Shown: positions 1 through 5,543, numbered from the stretch's first letter. The stretch is DNA of 8,315 nucleotides from Oscillospiraceae bacterium (GCA_003516865.1 DPBR01000092.1:1-8315), one strand, 5' to 3'. Numbers and translations are program-made. Notes: generated by a model not told the origin, from the sequence alone.

Positions 1-93
1 GTCGGACAGGCGGGACGTATTTCCGGAGTAAACCCAGCCGACGTTTCGGTTTTATTGATTTGGCTTGCGGGAAAGGGCGGAAATAATGAGTGA
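1..93 (+). CDS. mnmG: MnmG (GidA) C-terminal end, partial
   Basis: This is the last 30 codons of the FAD-dependent enzyme that, with MnmE, makes the carboxymethylaminomethyl modification on the wobble uridine of certain tRNAs. Only the C-terminal helical domain is present. Reading from base 1 gives a segment with GRISGVNPADVSVLLIWL, which closely matches the conserved MnmG tail (family form roughly RISGVSPADISVLLVYL). The frame ends at TGA 91–93. The 5' part lies outside the window. The stop overlaps the rsmG start by 8 bases, so the two are probably co-transcribed and translationally coupled, as in the mnmG–rsmG pair of many bacteria. Identification rests on the short tail plus the following rsmG. 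Confidence 0.88.
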   Translation, partial: VGQAGRISGVNPADVSVLLIWLAGKGGNNE

Positions 94-784
94 TTTTGAG
101 TATATAATCGAGGCGTTTGGCGCTGCGGGAATTGAAATTGACGCTGAAAAGGGAAAAAAACTCGCGGAATTGTCCGAGTTTATGGTCGAGTATAATAAGA
201 ACGTGAATTTAACCGCGATTACCGACTTCAAGGAGATTGTCGAGAAGCATTTTATCGACAGCATTTTGCCGTTTACTTCACTGAAAATCGCAGAAAATTC
301 AAGCTTCATTGACGTGGGAACAGGCGCAGGATTTCCTTCGCTGCCGCTTCTGATATGGCGTGATGATTTGAAAGGAACGCTCTGTGACAGCTTGCAAAAG
401 CGCTGCGTATATCTCGAAAAAGCGTGCGATAAGCTTGGAATTAAGGCTGAAATCGTTCATGCGAGAGCCGAGGAACTTGGCAGGGAGCGCCGTGAAAAGT
501 ACGATTTTGCAACGGCGCGCGCAGTTTCGGCAATGCCTGTTTTGACGGAGTTTTGTCTGCCGTTCGTGAGAAAGGACGGTTTGTTTATTGCGCTTAAATC
601 GGTTAACGAGGACGCAAAATCTGCCGAAAACGCGATAAAAACGCTTGGCGGCAGGCTTGAAGAAGTCCGCGATTATGCGCTTCCGAGCGGCGATAAGCGC
701 AGAATTATGATAGTAAAAAAGATTTCGCAAACTCCGACAAAATATCCGCGAAGCTTTGCAAATATTTCAAAAAAACCGCTTTGA
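86..784 (+). CDS. rsmG: RsmG (GidB), 16S rRNA 7-methylguanosine methyltransferase
   Basis: Cytoplasmic SAM-dependent enzyme that methylates N7 of a guanosine in the 530 loop of 16S rRNA (G527 in E. coli); in several species loss gives low-level streptomycin resistance. The 232-residue product has the family layout: an N-terminal helical part with NLTAIT at 41–46, the SAM-binding loop DVGTGAGFP at 76–84, an acidic strand end near D101, ARAVS at 144–148, and the conserved tail YPRSFANISKKPL at 220–232. Length is normal. The frame stays open upstream to a TTG at 65, but ATG at 86 is preferred: it follows a modest GGGCGG ribosome site, gives a normal N-terminus and overlaps the mnmG stop by 8 bases. 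The TGA stop overlaps a chance TTGACA at 781. Confidence 0.96.
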   Translation: MSDFEYIIEAFGAAGIEIDAEKGKKLAELSEFMVEYNKNVNLTAITDFKEIVEKHFIDSILPFTSLKIAENSSFIDVGTGAGFPSLPLLIWRDDLKGTLCDSLQKRCVYLEKACDKLGIKAEIVHARAEELGRERREKYDFATARAVSAMPVLTEFCLPFVRKDGLFIALKSVNEDAKSAENAIKTLGGRLEEVRDYALPSGDKRRIMIVKKISQTPTKYPRSFANISKKPL

Positions 785-822
785 CAGGTCGATTTTGCAC
801 CGAAGCTGACGTGTATTGCGAT

Positions 823-838
823 ATTTCCCTGTGGAAAT
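823..838 (+). promoter_or_regulatory. imperfect palindrome upstream of noc, possible Noc-type site
   Basis: ATTTCC-CTGT-GGAAAT is a 6-bp inverted repeat with a 4-bp centre. Bases 822–829 read TATTTCCC, a full half of the B. subtilis Noc-binding site (core ATTTCCCGGGAAAT), but the right half is shifted by two bases, so this is not a canonical Noc site. It overlaps the candidate noc -35 box, where a bound protein could repress. That the repeat exists is certain; its role is inference. Confidence 0.3.
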
Positions 839-860
839 TATCTTCTCCCGATGTTACAAT
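832..860 (+). promoter_or_regulatory. candidate sigma-A promoter for noc
   Basis: A TACAAT -10 box at 855–860 is preceded by TG at 852–853 (TGT-TACAAT, an extended -10). A weak -35, TGGAAA at 832–837 (4 of 6 consensus bases), lies 17 bp upstream. The predicted start near 866–868 leaves about 22 bases before the noc ATG, with GGGAGG inside that leader. No better promoter is seen in the gap; the TTGACA at 781 has no -10 partner at proper distance. Confidence 0.5.
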
Positions 861-888
861 GAAGAAAAAACATCGGGAGGATTTTTTT
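845..888 (+). terminator. terminator-like hairpin after rsmG, overlapping the noc ribosome site
   Basis: CTCCCGATG (845–853) and CATCGGGAG (871–879) are perfect 9-bp complements around a 17-base loop. Two bases after the stem comes a run of seven T (882–888). In a transcript arriving from rsmG this would form a GC-rich stem followed by a U-run, which fits an intrinsic terminator, though the loop is long. The right arm contains the noc GGGAGG ribosome site (875–880), so the same stem would also mask noc translation on read-through RNA. Transcripts from the noc promoter would lack the left arm. Confidence 0.5.
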
Positions 889-1704
889 ATGAAAGGATTG
901 TTTAAAGAAAAGGAAAAAGTTGCGGGAAAAGTCGTGATGATTGACATTTCGCTCATTTCAGCAAACCGTTCGCAGCCCAGAAGCGAGTTTTCGGAGGAAG
1001 CTCTCTTGTCGCTTGCGCGCAGTATCAGCGAAAACGGGATTTTACAGCCTGTTTGCGTGAGAAAAGTTGGCGCTTTATACGAGATAATAAGCGGAGAGCG
1101 CAGAACCCGCGCCGCAAAAATAGCGGGTCTGACGGAAATACCGTGCATTGTGATGAACGTTGACGACGAGCAGTCGGCTGTTCTGGCGCTGATTGAGAAT
1201 ATTCAGCGCAAGGATTTAAGCTATTTTGAAGAAGCGCTTGCTATTGAAAAACTGATAAATTATTACGGAATGACGCAGGAAACTGCCGCCGAACGCCTTG
1301 GAAAAGCGCAGTCAACGATTGCGAATAAGCTAAGACTATTGCGTTTTACAGACGGCGAGAAGCGACTCCTGATTGCGGGAAATTTATCTGAGCGTCAGGC
1401 GAGAGCGCTTATCAGAATTGATGATGCAAGGCTGCGTAAAAGCGCATTGGAAACGGTTGTATCACGTCACCTGAATATCGAACAAACCGAGGATTTCGTA
1501 GGAAAAATGCTTGACGGCTTGCCTTCAAAGGAAAAGCGCTCTTCAAAGTCGCTCAAACATTTTGCCGCGCCCCCAAGAATTTATATGAACTCGCTGAACG
1601 CGCTGATAAAACGTATCCGCGAGGACAGGATACCGTGCGAGCTGTTTACGGAAAAATCCGAGAATTATTACGAATACACAATCAAATTTCCCGTAAACAT
1701 CTGA
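889..1704 (+). CDS. noc: Noc-type ParB paralogue, nucleoid occlusion protein
   Basis: A ParB-family CTP-dependent DNA clamp expected to bind Noc sites around the chromosome and keep the division septum off the nucleoid. The 271-residue product has the N-terminal CTP-binding domain, with LQPVCVR at 52–58, GERRTRAA at 69–76 and ENIQR at 103–107. A helix-turn-helix follows at about 127–153, then a C-terminal dimerisation domain. Residues that separate Noc from ParB specificity read Q141, K147, R152 and R169 (B. subtilis Noc has Q/K/K/R; ParB typically R/T/A/G), so this is the Noc branch. The N-terminus MKGLFKEKEK could be a short membrane-binding amphipathic segment as in Noc; this is inference. 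ATG 889 is chosen because GGGAGG lies 8 bases upstream; the frame also opens at TTG 781, but the intervening 36 codons look non-coding. Its place between rsmG and parA matches Bacillus noc. Confidence 0.87.
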   Translation: MKGLFKEKEKVAGKVVMIDISLISANRSQPRSEFSEEALLSLARSISENGILQPVCVRKVGALYEIISGERRTRAAKIAGLTEIPCIVMNVDDEQSAVLALIENIQRKDLSYFEEALAIEKLINYYGMTQETAAERLGKAQSTIANKLRLLRFTDGEKRLLIAGNLSERQARALIRIDDARLRKSALETVVSRHLNIEQTEDFVGKMLDGLPSKEKRSSKSLKHFAAPPRIYMNSLNALIKRIREDRIPCELFTEKSENYYEYTIKFPVNI

Positions 1705-1729
1705 AGATATTAATAATGTATAGAATGAT

Positions 1730-1745
1730 TGTTCCACGAGGAACA
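1730..1745 (+). other. parS-like centromere site 1
   Basis: TGTTCCACGAGGAACA differs at one position from the perfect palindrome TGTTCCACGTGGAACA, which fits the widely conserved bacterial parS consensus (TGTTNCACGTGAAACA and its variants). It lies directly upstream of the parA–parB operon, where ParB loading sites are commonly found. ParB should load here and spread. The mismatch (A instead of T at site position 10) may weaken binding. As RNA the arms form a 6-bp stem followed by UUUUC. Confidence 0.85.
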
Positions 1746-1758
1746 TTTTCGGTTAAAA

Positions 1759-1765
1759 TGTCGAA
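1759..1765 (+). promoter_or_regulatory. TGTCGAA, possible Spo0A box
   Basis: The heptamer TGTCGAA between the two parS sites equals the consensus 0A box bound by the sporulation regulator Spo0A. A single 7-mer is expected by chance often, and nothing in the window shows that the organism sporulates, so this is a weak call noted for its position in the soj/spo0J control region. Confidence 0.2.
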
Positions 1766-1790
1766 ATTGTTCCCCGTGGAACATTTTTTG
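1766..1790 (+). terminator. possible terminator of noc, coincident with parS site 2
   Basis: The parS arms TGTTCC and GGAACA form a 6-bp stem with a 4-base loop (CCGT), followed immediately by six T and a G. This fits a short intrinsic terminator 60–85 bases after the noc stop and upstream of the parA promoter. The stem is short, so termination may be partial; the hairpin may simply be a by-product of the parS palindrome. Confidence 0.4.
1768..1783 (+). other. parS-like centromere site 2
   Basis: TGTTCCCCGTGGAACA is one base away from TGTTCCACGTGGAACA, with C instead of A at site position 7. That base is the one found at this place in B. subtilis Noc sites, while the outer positions (G2, C15) remain parS-like. 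Centre-to-centre distance from site 1 is 38 bp. A ParB loading site in front of parA is expected; affinity relative to site 1 cannot be told from sequence. Confidence 0.82.
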
Positions 1791-1796
1791 TAAAAA

Positions 1797-1821
1797 ACAC
1801 TTTATTTTTGATGTAAAGTGT
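1797..1821 (+). promoter_or_regulatory. 8-bp inverted repeat, candidate operator at the parA promoter
   Basis: ACACTTTA (1797–1804) and TAAAGTGT (1814–1821) are perfect complements with a 9-base spacer. The right arm abuts the extended -10 element and the left arm covers the -35 zone, so a dimeric regulator bound here would block RNA polymerase. It is AT-rich and not followed by a T-run, so it is not terminator-like. The binding protein is unknown. Confidence 0.45.
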
Positions 1822-1829
1822 GATATACT
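1821..1829 (+). promoter_or_regulatory. extended -10 promoter for parA–parB
   Basis: TGA-TATACT gives the TGn extension at 1821–1823 and a near-consensus -10 at 1824–1829. The -35 region (about 1801–1806, TTTATT) is poor, as is common for extended -10 promoters. A start near 1836 would leave about 30 bases of leader containing the ribosome site. Confidence 0.6.
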
Positions 1830-1853
1830 AAAAGAGTAAGAAAATACAGGGAT

Positions 1854-1859
1854 AGGGGG
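1854..1859 (+). promoter_or_regulatory. ribosome binding site fixing the TTG start of parA
   Basis: AGGGGG lies 7 bases upstream of TTG 1867. There is no ATG or GTG in frame that would keep the N-terminal strand and the P-loop, so this site supports the TTG start. Confidence 0.7.
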
Positions 1860-1866
1860 AGTATTC

Positions 1867-2664
1867 TTGGGAATTGTAATCGGCGTTGTCAACCAGAAAG
1901 GCGGAGTCGGAAAAACCACAACCTCGGTGAATATCGCCGCGGGGTTGGGAGCGCTCGGGAAAAAAGTGCTTCTGATTGATTTCGACCCTCAGGGCAACTC
2001 AACGACGGGCTTCGGAATTAAGAAAAAAACGCTTGAAAACACGTCTTACGACGTTGTAATCGGGAAAATACGCCCGCAGGAGGCTATTGTCAAGACGGAA
2101 AGCAAAAACGTCTGGATAATGCCGTCGACATCAAAATTGTGCGACGCAGAGCCTGCTCTGACGAATATGGAGCAGAAAAATTACCAGCTGAGAAAAGCGG
2201 TTTTGCAGGTTAAGGACGACTATGATATCGTGATAATCGACAGCCTGCCGTCGCTCGGTGTGCTTGCTGTAAATACGCTTGTCGCGTGCGACACGATAAT
2301 TGTGCCGATGGTCTGCGAGCATTTTGCGCTTGAGGGACTGGCGCAGCTTATGTACACGATAAAGAACATCAAGCATAAGTATAATTCGAATATCAACATA
2401 ATGGGAATTGTTTTCACGATGCTTGACAAGCGCCTGCTTTCAAGCAATGAAATCAAGAACGAAATCAAGAAAAACTTTGATAAGCGAGCGATTTTCAGAA
2501 CGGAAATTCCGCGAAACGTCCGTATTTCCGAGGCACAGAGCCACGGCGAGCCTATTATCACGTTCGATAAAAATTCAAAGGGCGCGGACGCTTACATAAG
2601 GCTGTCAAAGGAAATTCTGGCAAAATGCCGCGAGAGGGAGAAAGCAGATGGCACGAAAAACTGA
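1867..2664 (+). CDS. parA: ParA/Soj chromosome-partitioning ATPase
   Basis: Deviant Walker-type ATPase that, with ParB on parS, segregates the origin region; in Bacillus, Soj also controls DnaA activity. The 265-residue product has KGGVGKTT at 11–18 (G12 and signature lysines K11/K16, same numbering as Soj), DFDPQGNSTTG at 38–48 with D40, and the Walker B strand IVIID ending at D125, followed by SLPSLG where the family usually has CPPSLG. Likely non-specific DNA-binding arginines are R189 and R219, the latter in IPRNVRISEAQSHG. It lacks an N-terminal DNA-binding extension, so it is chromosomal rather than P1-type. Start is TTG 1867, giving MGIVIGVVNQ. The gene overlaps parB by 17 bases, implying coupled translation. 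It is probably driven by the extended -10 promoter just upstream. Confidence 0.96.
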   Translation: MGIVIGVVNQKGGVGKTTTSVNIAAGLGALGKKVLLIDFDPQGNSTTGFGIKKKTLENTSYDVVIGKIRPQEAIVKTESKNVWIMPSTSKLCDAEPALTNMEQKNYQLRKAVLQVKDDYDIVIIDSLPSLGVLAVNTLVACDTIIVPMVCEHFALEGLAQLMYTIKNIKHKYNSNINIMGIVFTMLDKRLLSSNEIKNEIKKNFDKRAIFRTEIPRNVRISEAQSHGEPIITFDKNSKGADAYIRLSKEILAKCREREKADGTKN

Positions 2665-3493
2665 AAGCAGCTTCGACGAGCTGTTCAGCGATAACAACAT
2701 AGGCTCTGAGGACATTTCAACGCTGAGAATAAGCGAGATTGAGCCGAACAAAAATCAGCCGCGAAAGAGCTTCAACAACGAAACGCTGAAGCAGCTTGCC
2801 GATTCGATACGCGAACACGGCGTTTTGCAGCCGCTGATTGTGCGTTCAATTGCTTCGGGCGATTATATGATAATCGCGGGCGAACGCCGCTGGAGAGCGG
2901 CAAAAATGGCGGGATTAAGCGAAATTCCCGTGTTAATCCGCGACGATTTATCCGAAGAACAGGCAATGCAAATTGCGATGATTGAGAATTTGCAGCGCGA
3001 AAATCTGAACCCGATTGAAGAAGCGCTCGGCTACAAGGAGCTTATCGATAAGTTCGGAATGACGCAGGACAAGCTCGCGCAGGTTCTCGGAAAGGCGCGT
3101 TCGTCCGTTGCGAACAGCCTTGGTCTGCTGTCGCTGCCAAACGGCGTTCAGGAGCTTTTGCGGAATGGAAGTCTTTCCGCGGGACACTGCAAAGCGCTGA
3201 AAAAGGTAAAAGACGCGGCGCTTATGACGGAGCTTGCACATAAGGCTGCGGAGGGCGAGCTTTCCGTCCGCCAGGTCGAGGTTATCGCGAAGCGCGAAGC
3301 CTCGCGGCTTGAGGAAGAAAAAGACAAAAAGGAGCTTAAACCGCGCATTTCCTACTACACGGAAATCGAGGTAAGCCTGTCCGAGCTTCTCGGAACGAAA
3401 GTTCGCGTTGCCGAGGGGAAAAACGGAAATGTTTTGCAAATCGACTTTGCCGACAAGGAGCAGCTTGAGGGCATAATGAAGTATTTCAACTAA
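2648..3493 (+). CDS. parB: ParB/Spo0J chromosome-partitioning CTPase clamp
   Basis: Binds parS, loads as a CTP-gated sliding clamp, recruits SMC and stimulates ParA. The 281 residues show QPLIVR at 61–66, GERRWRA at 78–84 and ENLQREN at 113–119 (the CTP-binding motifs), a helix-turn-helix at about 138–163, and a C-terminal dimerisation domain from about 236. Specificity positions read R151, S157, S162 and G179; R and G are the ParB rather than the Noc state. G159 stands where most relatives have arginine (LGLL instead of LRLL). The N-terminal 25 residues are a short acidic linker, whereas many ParBs carry a clear ParA-stimulating basic peptide; only R3 and K4 are basic here. ATG 2648 follows GAGGGAG by 7 bases and lies inside the parA end. 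The two parS-like sites upstream of parA are its expected targets. Confidence 0.95.
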   Translation: MARKTESSFDELFSDNNIGSEDISTLRISEIEPNKNQPRKSFNNETLKQLADSIREHGVLQPLIVRSIASGDYMIIAGERRWRAAKMAGLSEIPVLIRDDLSEEQAMQIAMIENLQRENLNPIEEALGYKELIDKFGMTQDKLAQVLGKARSSVANSLGLLSLPNGVQELLRNGSLSAGHCKALKKVKDAALMTELAHKAAEGELSVRQVEVIAKREASRLEEEKDKKELKPRISYYTEIEVSLSELLGTKVRVAEGKNGNVLQIDFADKEQLEGIMKYFN

Positions 3494-3546
3494 CAAAAAC
3501 AGCGCGTAAAACGCGATATTAAAATGAAAATTGAGGAGAAAAAGCA

Positions 3547-4830
3547 ATGATAGACATTAAATTTCTGAGAGAAAATCCCGACGCAGTTAAGGAAAACATC
3601 AAAAAGAAGTTTCAGGACGAGAAGCTTCCGCTTGTTGACGAGGTAATTTCGCTTGACGCGGAGAACCGCAAGTGTATTCAGCGTATGGAGCAGCTCCGCG
3701 CCGACAGAAACCGTATTTCCAAGGAAATAGGCGGATTTATGGCGAAGGGAATGAAGGACGAGGCTGAAAAGGCGAAGGCGCAGGTTGCGTCGTTCGCGGA
3801 GGAACAGAAGAAGCTTGAAACAAAGCAGGGCGAGCTTTCCGAGAGAATAACGAAGATTATGATGACTATTCCGAACATAATCGACCCGTCTGTTCCGATA
3901 GGCAGGGACGACAGCGAGAACGTTGAAATCACGCGCTACGGCGAGCCTGTCGTACCGGATTTTGAAATTCCCTATCACAGCGAGATTATGGAGAAGCTGA
4001 ACGGAATTGACCTTGATTCCGCGAGAAAAGTTGCGGGAAACGGCTTCTATTACCTTATGGGCGATATCGCAAGACTTCATTCCGCGGTACTCTCCTATGC
4101 GAGAGATTTTATGATTGACCGCGGATTTACCTATTGCATTCCGCCCTATATGATAAGAAGCAACGTTGTTACGGGCGTAATGAGCTTTGCGGAAATGGAC
4201 GCGATGATGTATAAAATCGAGGGCGAGGACCTTTACCTCATCGGTACTTCCGAGCATTCGATGATAGGCAAATTCATCGACACGATACTTGACGAGGATA
4301 ATCTTCCCTACACTTTGACGAGCTATTCGCCATGCTTCCGCAAGGAAAAGGGCGCTCACGGAATAGAGGAGCGCGGCGTTTACCGTATCCACCAGTTCGA
4401 GAAGCAGGAAATGATAGTTGTCTGCAAGCCGGAGGATTCGCCTATGTGGTTCGACAAACTGTGGAAGAACACGGTTGACCTGTTCCGTTCAATGGACATT
4501 CCCGTAAGAACAATCGAGTGCTGTTCGGGCGACCTTGCAGACCTCAAGGTAAAGAGCTATGACGTTGAAGCTTGGTCTCCGCGCCAGAAGAAGTACTTTG
4601 AAGTTGGTTCATGCTCAAATCTCGGCGACGCGCAGGCACGCCGTCTGAAAATCCGCATCAAGGGCAAGGACGGAAACTATTTTGCTCATACGCTGAACAA
4701 CACCTGCGTTGCGCCTCCCAGAATGTTGATTGCGTTCCTCGAAAACAACCTGAACGAGGACGGTTCCGTCAATATTCCCGAGGTTCTCAGACCGTATATG
4801 GGCGGCAAGGATAAGATAACCGTCGGTTAA
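3547..4830 (+). CDS. serS: seryl-tRNA synthetase
   Basis: Class II synthetase that charges tRNA-Ser (and tRNA-Sec where present) with serine. The 427 residues begin with the typical MIDIKFLRENPDAVKENI and a long helical hairpin (about 30–105) that grips the tRNA variable arm. Catalytic parts are motif 1 ending near IPP 198–200, TSE at 234–236 (serine pocket), motif 2 FRKE 264–267 and HQFEKQE 282–288, and motif 3 with R392. Motif 2 loop (KGAHGIEERG) and motif 3 (CVAPPRMLIAFLENN) differ from the common bacterial forms (SAGRDTRG and SGLAVGRTLVAILEN types) but keep the key charged residues, so the enzyme should be active. GAGGAG lies 8 bases before ATG 3547. The 53-base gap from parB holds only a 5-bp hairpin (3503–3515) with no T-run and no room for a T-box leader, so parB read-through is plausible. 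Confidence 0.97.
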   Translation: MIDIKFLRENPDAVKENIKKKFQDEKLPLVDEVISLDAENRKCIQRMEQLRADRNRISKEIGGFMAKGMKDEAEKAKAQVASFAEEQKKLETKQGELSERITKIMMTIPNIIDPSVPIGRDDSENVEITRYGEPVVPDFEIPYHSEIMEKLNGIDLDSARKVAGNGFYYLMGDIARLHSAVLSYARDFMIDRGFTYCIPPYMIRSNVVTGVMSFAEMDAMMYKIEGEDLYLIGTSEHSMIGKFIDTILDEDNLPYTLTSYSPCFRKEKGAHGIEERGVYRIHQFEKQEMIVVCKPEDSPMWFDKLWKNTVDLFRSMDIPVRTIECCSGDLADLKVKSYDVEAWSPRQKKYFEVGSCSNLGDAQARRLKIRIKGKDGNYFAHTLNNTCVAPPRMLIAFLENNLNEDGSVNIPEVLRPYMGGKDKITVG

Positions 4831-4841
4831 TAGGAGAATTT

Positions 4842-5543
4842 ATGGCATTTGTCACGTTAAAGGACGTATATAAGCGTTATCACGTCGGCGAGGTTACGAT
4901 AAACGCCGCCGACGGAATGACGTTTGATATTGAAAAGGGCGAGCTTGCGGTTATTGTCGGACCGTCTGGTTCGGGAAAAACGACCGTTTTGAATATGCTC
5001 GGCGGAATGGATTCAATCGACGAGGGCGAGATTTCGGTTGACGGCGTGAGGATTGACCGCTATAACCGAAAGCAGCTTACGCAGTACCGCCGATTTGACA
5101 TAGGGTTTATCTTTCAGTTCTACAATCTTTTGCCGAATTTAACGGCGAAGGAAAACGTTGAAATAGCGGCGCAGACGAACAAGGATTATATACCCGCAGA
5201 GGAAATTCTTGCGAAAGTAGGTTTGGGCGAGAGACTTAACAACTTCCCCGCGCAGCTTTCGGGCGGCGAGCAGCAGCGCGTTTCAATAGCGAGAGCGCTG
5301 TCGAAGAAGCCGAAGCTGCTTTTGTGCGACGAACCCACGGGTGCGCTTGACTACAACACGGGAAAGATGATTTTGAAGCTGCTTCAGGACACCTGCCGAG
5401 CGGACGGAATGACGGTTATTCTCGTAACGCACAACACGGCGATTACGCCTATGGCTGACAGGGTAATCAAAATCAAGAACAGCAAGGTAAGCGAAGTAAT
5501 TCTGAATGAAAATCCGACTCCTGTCGAAGAAATCGAGTGGTAA
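4842..5543 (+). CDS. ABC transporter ATP-binding protein, MacB/LolD/FtsE-type
   Basis: Cytoplasmic nucleotide-binding subunit for the large permease that follows. The 233 residues carry the full set of ABC motifs: Walker A GPSGSGKTT 40–48, Q-loop FQFYNLLP with Q92, signature LSGGEQQR 139–146, Walker B LLLCDEP with catalytic E164, D-loop ALD 168–170 and switch H197. The FQFYNLLPNLTAKENV stretch and the pairing with an FtsX-type permease place it in the type VII (mechanotransmission) group, whose members drive lipoprotein, peptide or cell-wall processes rather than classical import. TAGGAG ends 5 bases before the ATG, only 11 bases after the serS stop, so co-transcription with serS is likely. 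Substrate cannot be told. Confidence 0.95.
   Translation: MAFVTLKDVYKRYHVGEVTINAADGMTFDIEKGELAVIVGPSGSGKTTVLNMLGGMDSIDEGEISVDGVRIDRYNRKQLTQYRRFDIGFIFQFYNLLPNLTAKENVEIAAQTNKDYIPAEEILAKVGLGERLNNFPAQLSGGEQQRVSIARALSKKPKLLLCDEPTGALDYNTGKMILKLLQDTCRADGMTVILVTHNTAITPMADRVIKIKNSKVSEVILNENPTPVEEIEW

Larger units (their letters stand above)
1728..1787 (+). repeat. tandem 22-bp repeat pair carrying the two parS sites
   Basis: Bases 1728–1749 and 1766–1787 are the same 22-bp unit with 20 of 22 bases identical, set 38 bp apart start to start. Each begins ATTGTTCC, has a 4-base centre (ACGA or CCGT), and ends GGAACATTTT. Between them, ACATTTT (1743–1749) and AAAATGT (1755–1761) form a further 7-bp inverted repeat around a 5-base loop. 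The arrangement suggests local duplication or selection for paired ParB loading sites. Confidence 0.85.

Noticed and set aside
781..786. TTGACA as a -35 box
   Set aside because: It overlaps the rsmG stop and no reasonable -10 lies 16–18 bp downstream.
830..838. TGTGGAAAT as a DnaA box
   Set aside because: Two of nine bases differ from the reverse DnaA consensus TGTGGATAA and there is no cluster of such boxes.
781..888. Extended noc start at TTG 781
   Set aside because: No ribosome site precedes it, the 36 added residues do not resemble Noc, and ATG 889 has GGGAGG at ideal distance.
1455..1470. TGTATCACGTCACCTG in noc as a further parS
   Set aside because: It matches the consensus at only about 10 of 16 positions and lacks palindromic arms.
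1685..1700. TTTCCCG at the noc 3' end as a Noc site
   Set aside because: Only the left half matches; it is coding sequence for KFPVNI and the right half is wrong at most positions.
3503..3515. CGCGT-AAA-ACGCG hairpin between parB and serS as a terminator
   Set aside because: The stem is 5 bp with a 3-base loop and is followed by ATATTAAAAT rather than a T-run.
3490..4392. 300-codon open frame on the minus strand over serS
   Set aside because: It lies fully opposite the well-supported serS; the product has no recognisable motif and reflects codon bias of the sense strand.
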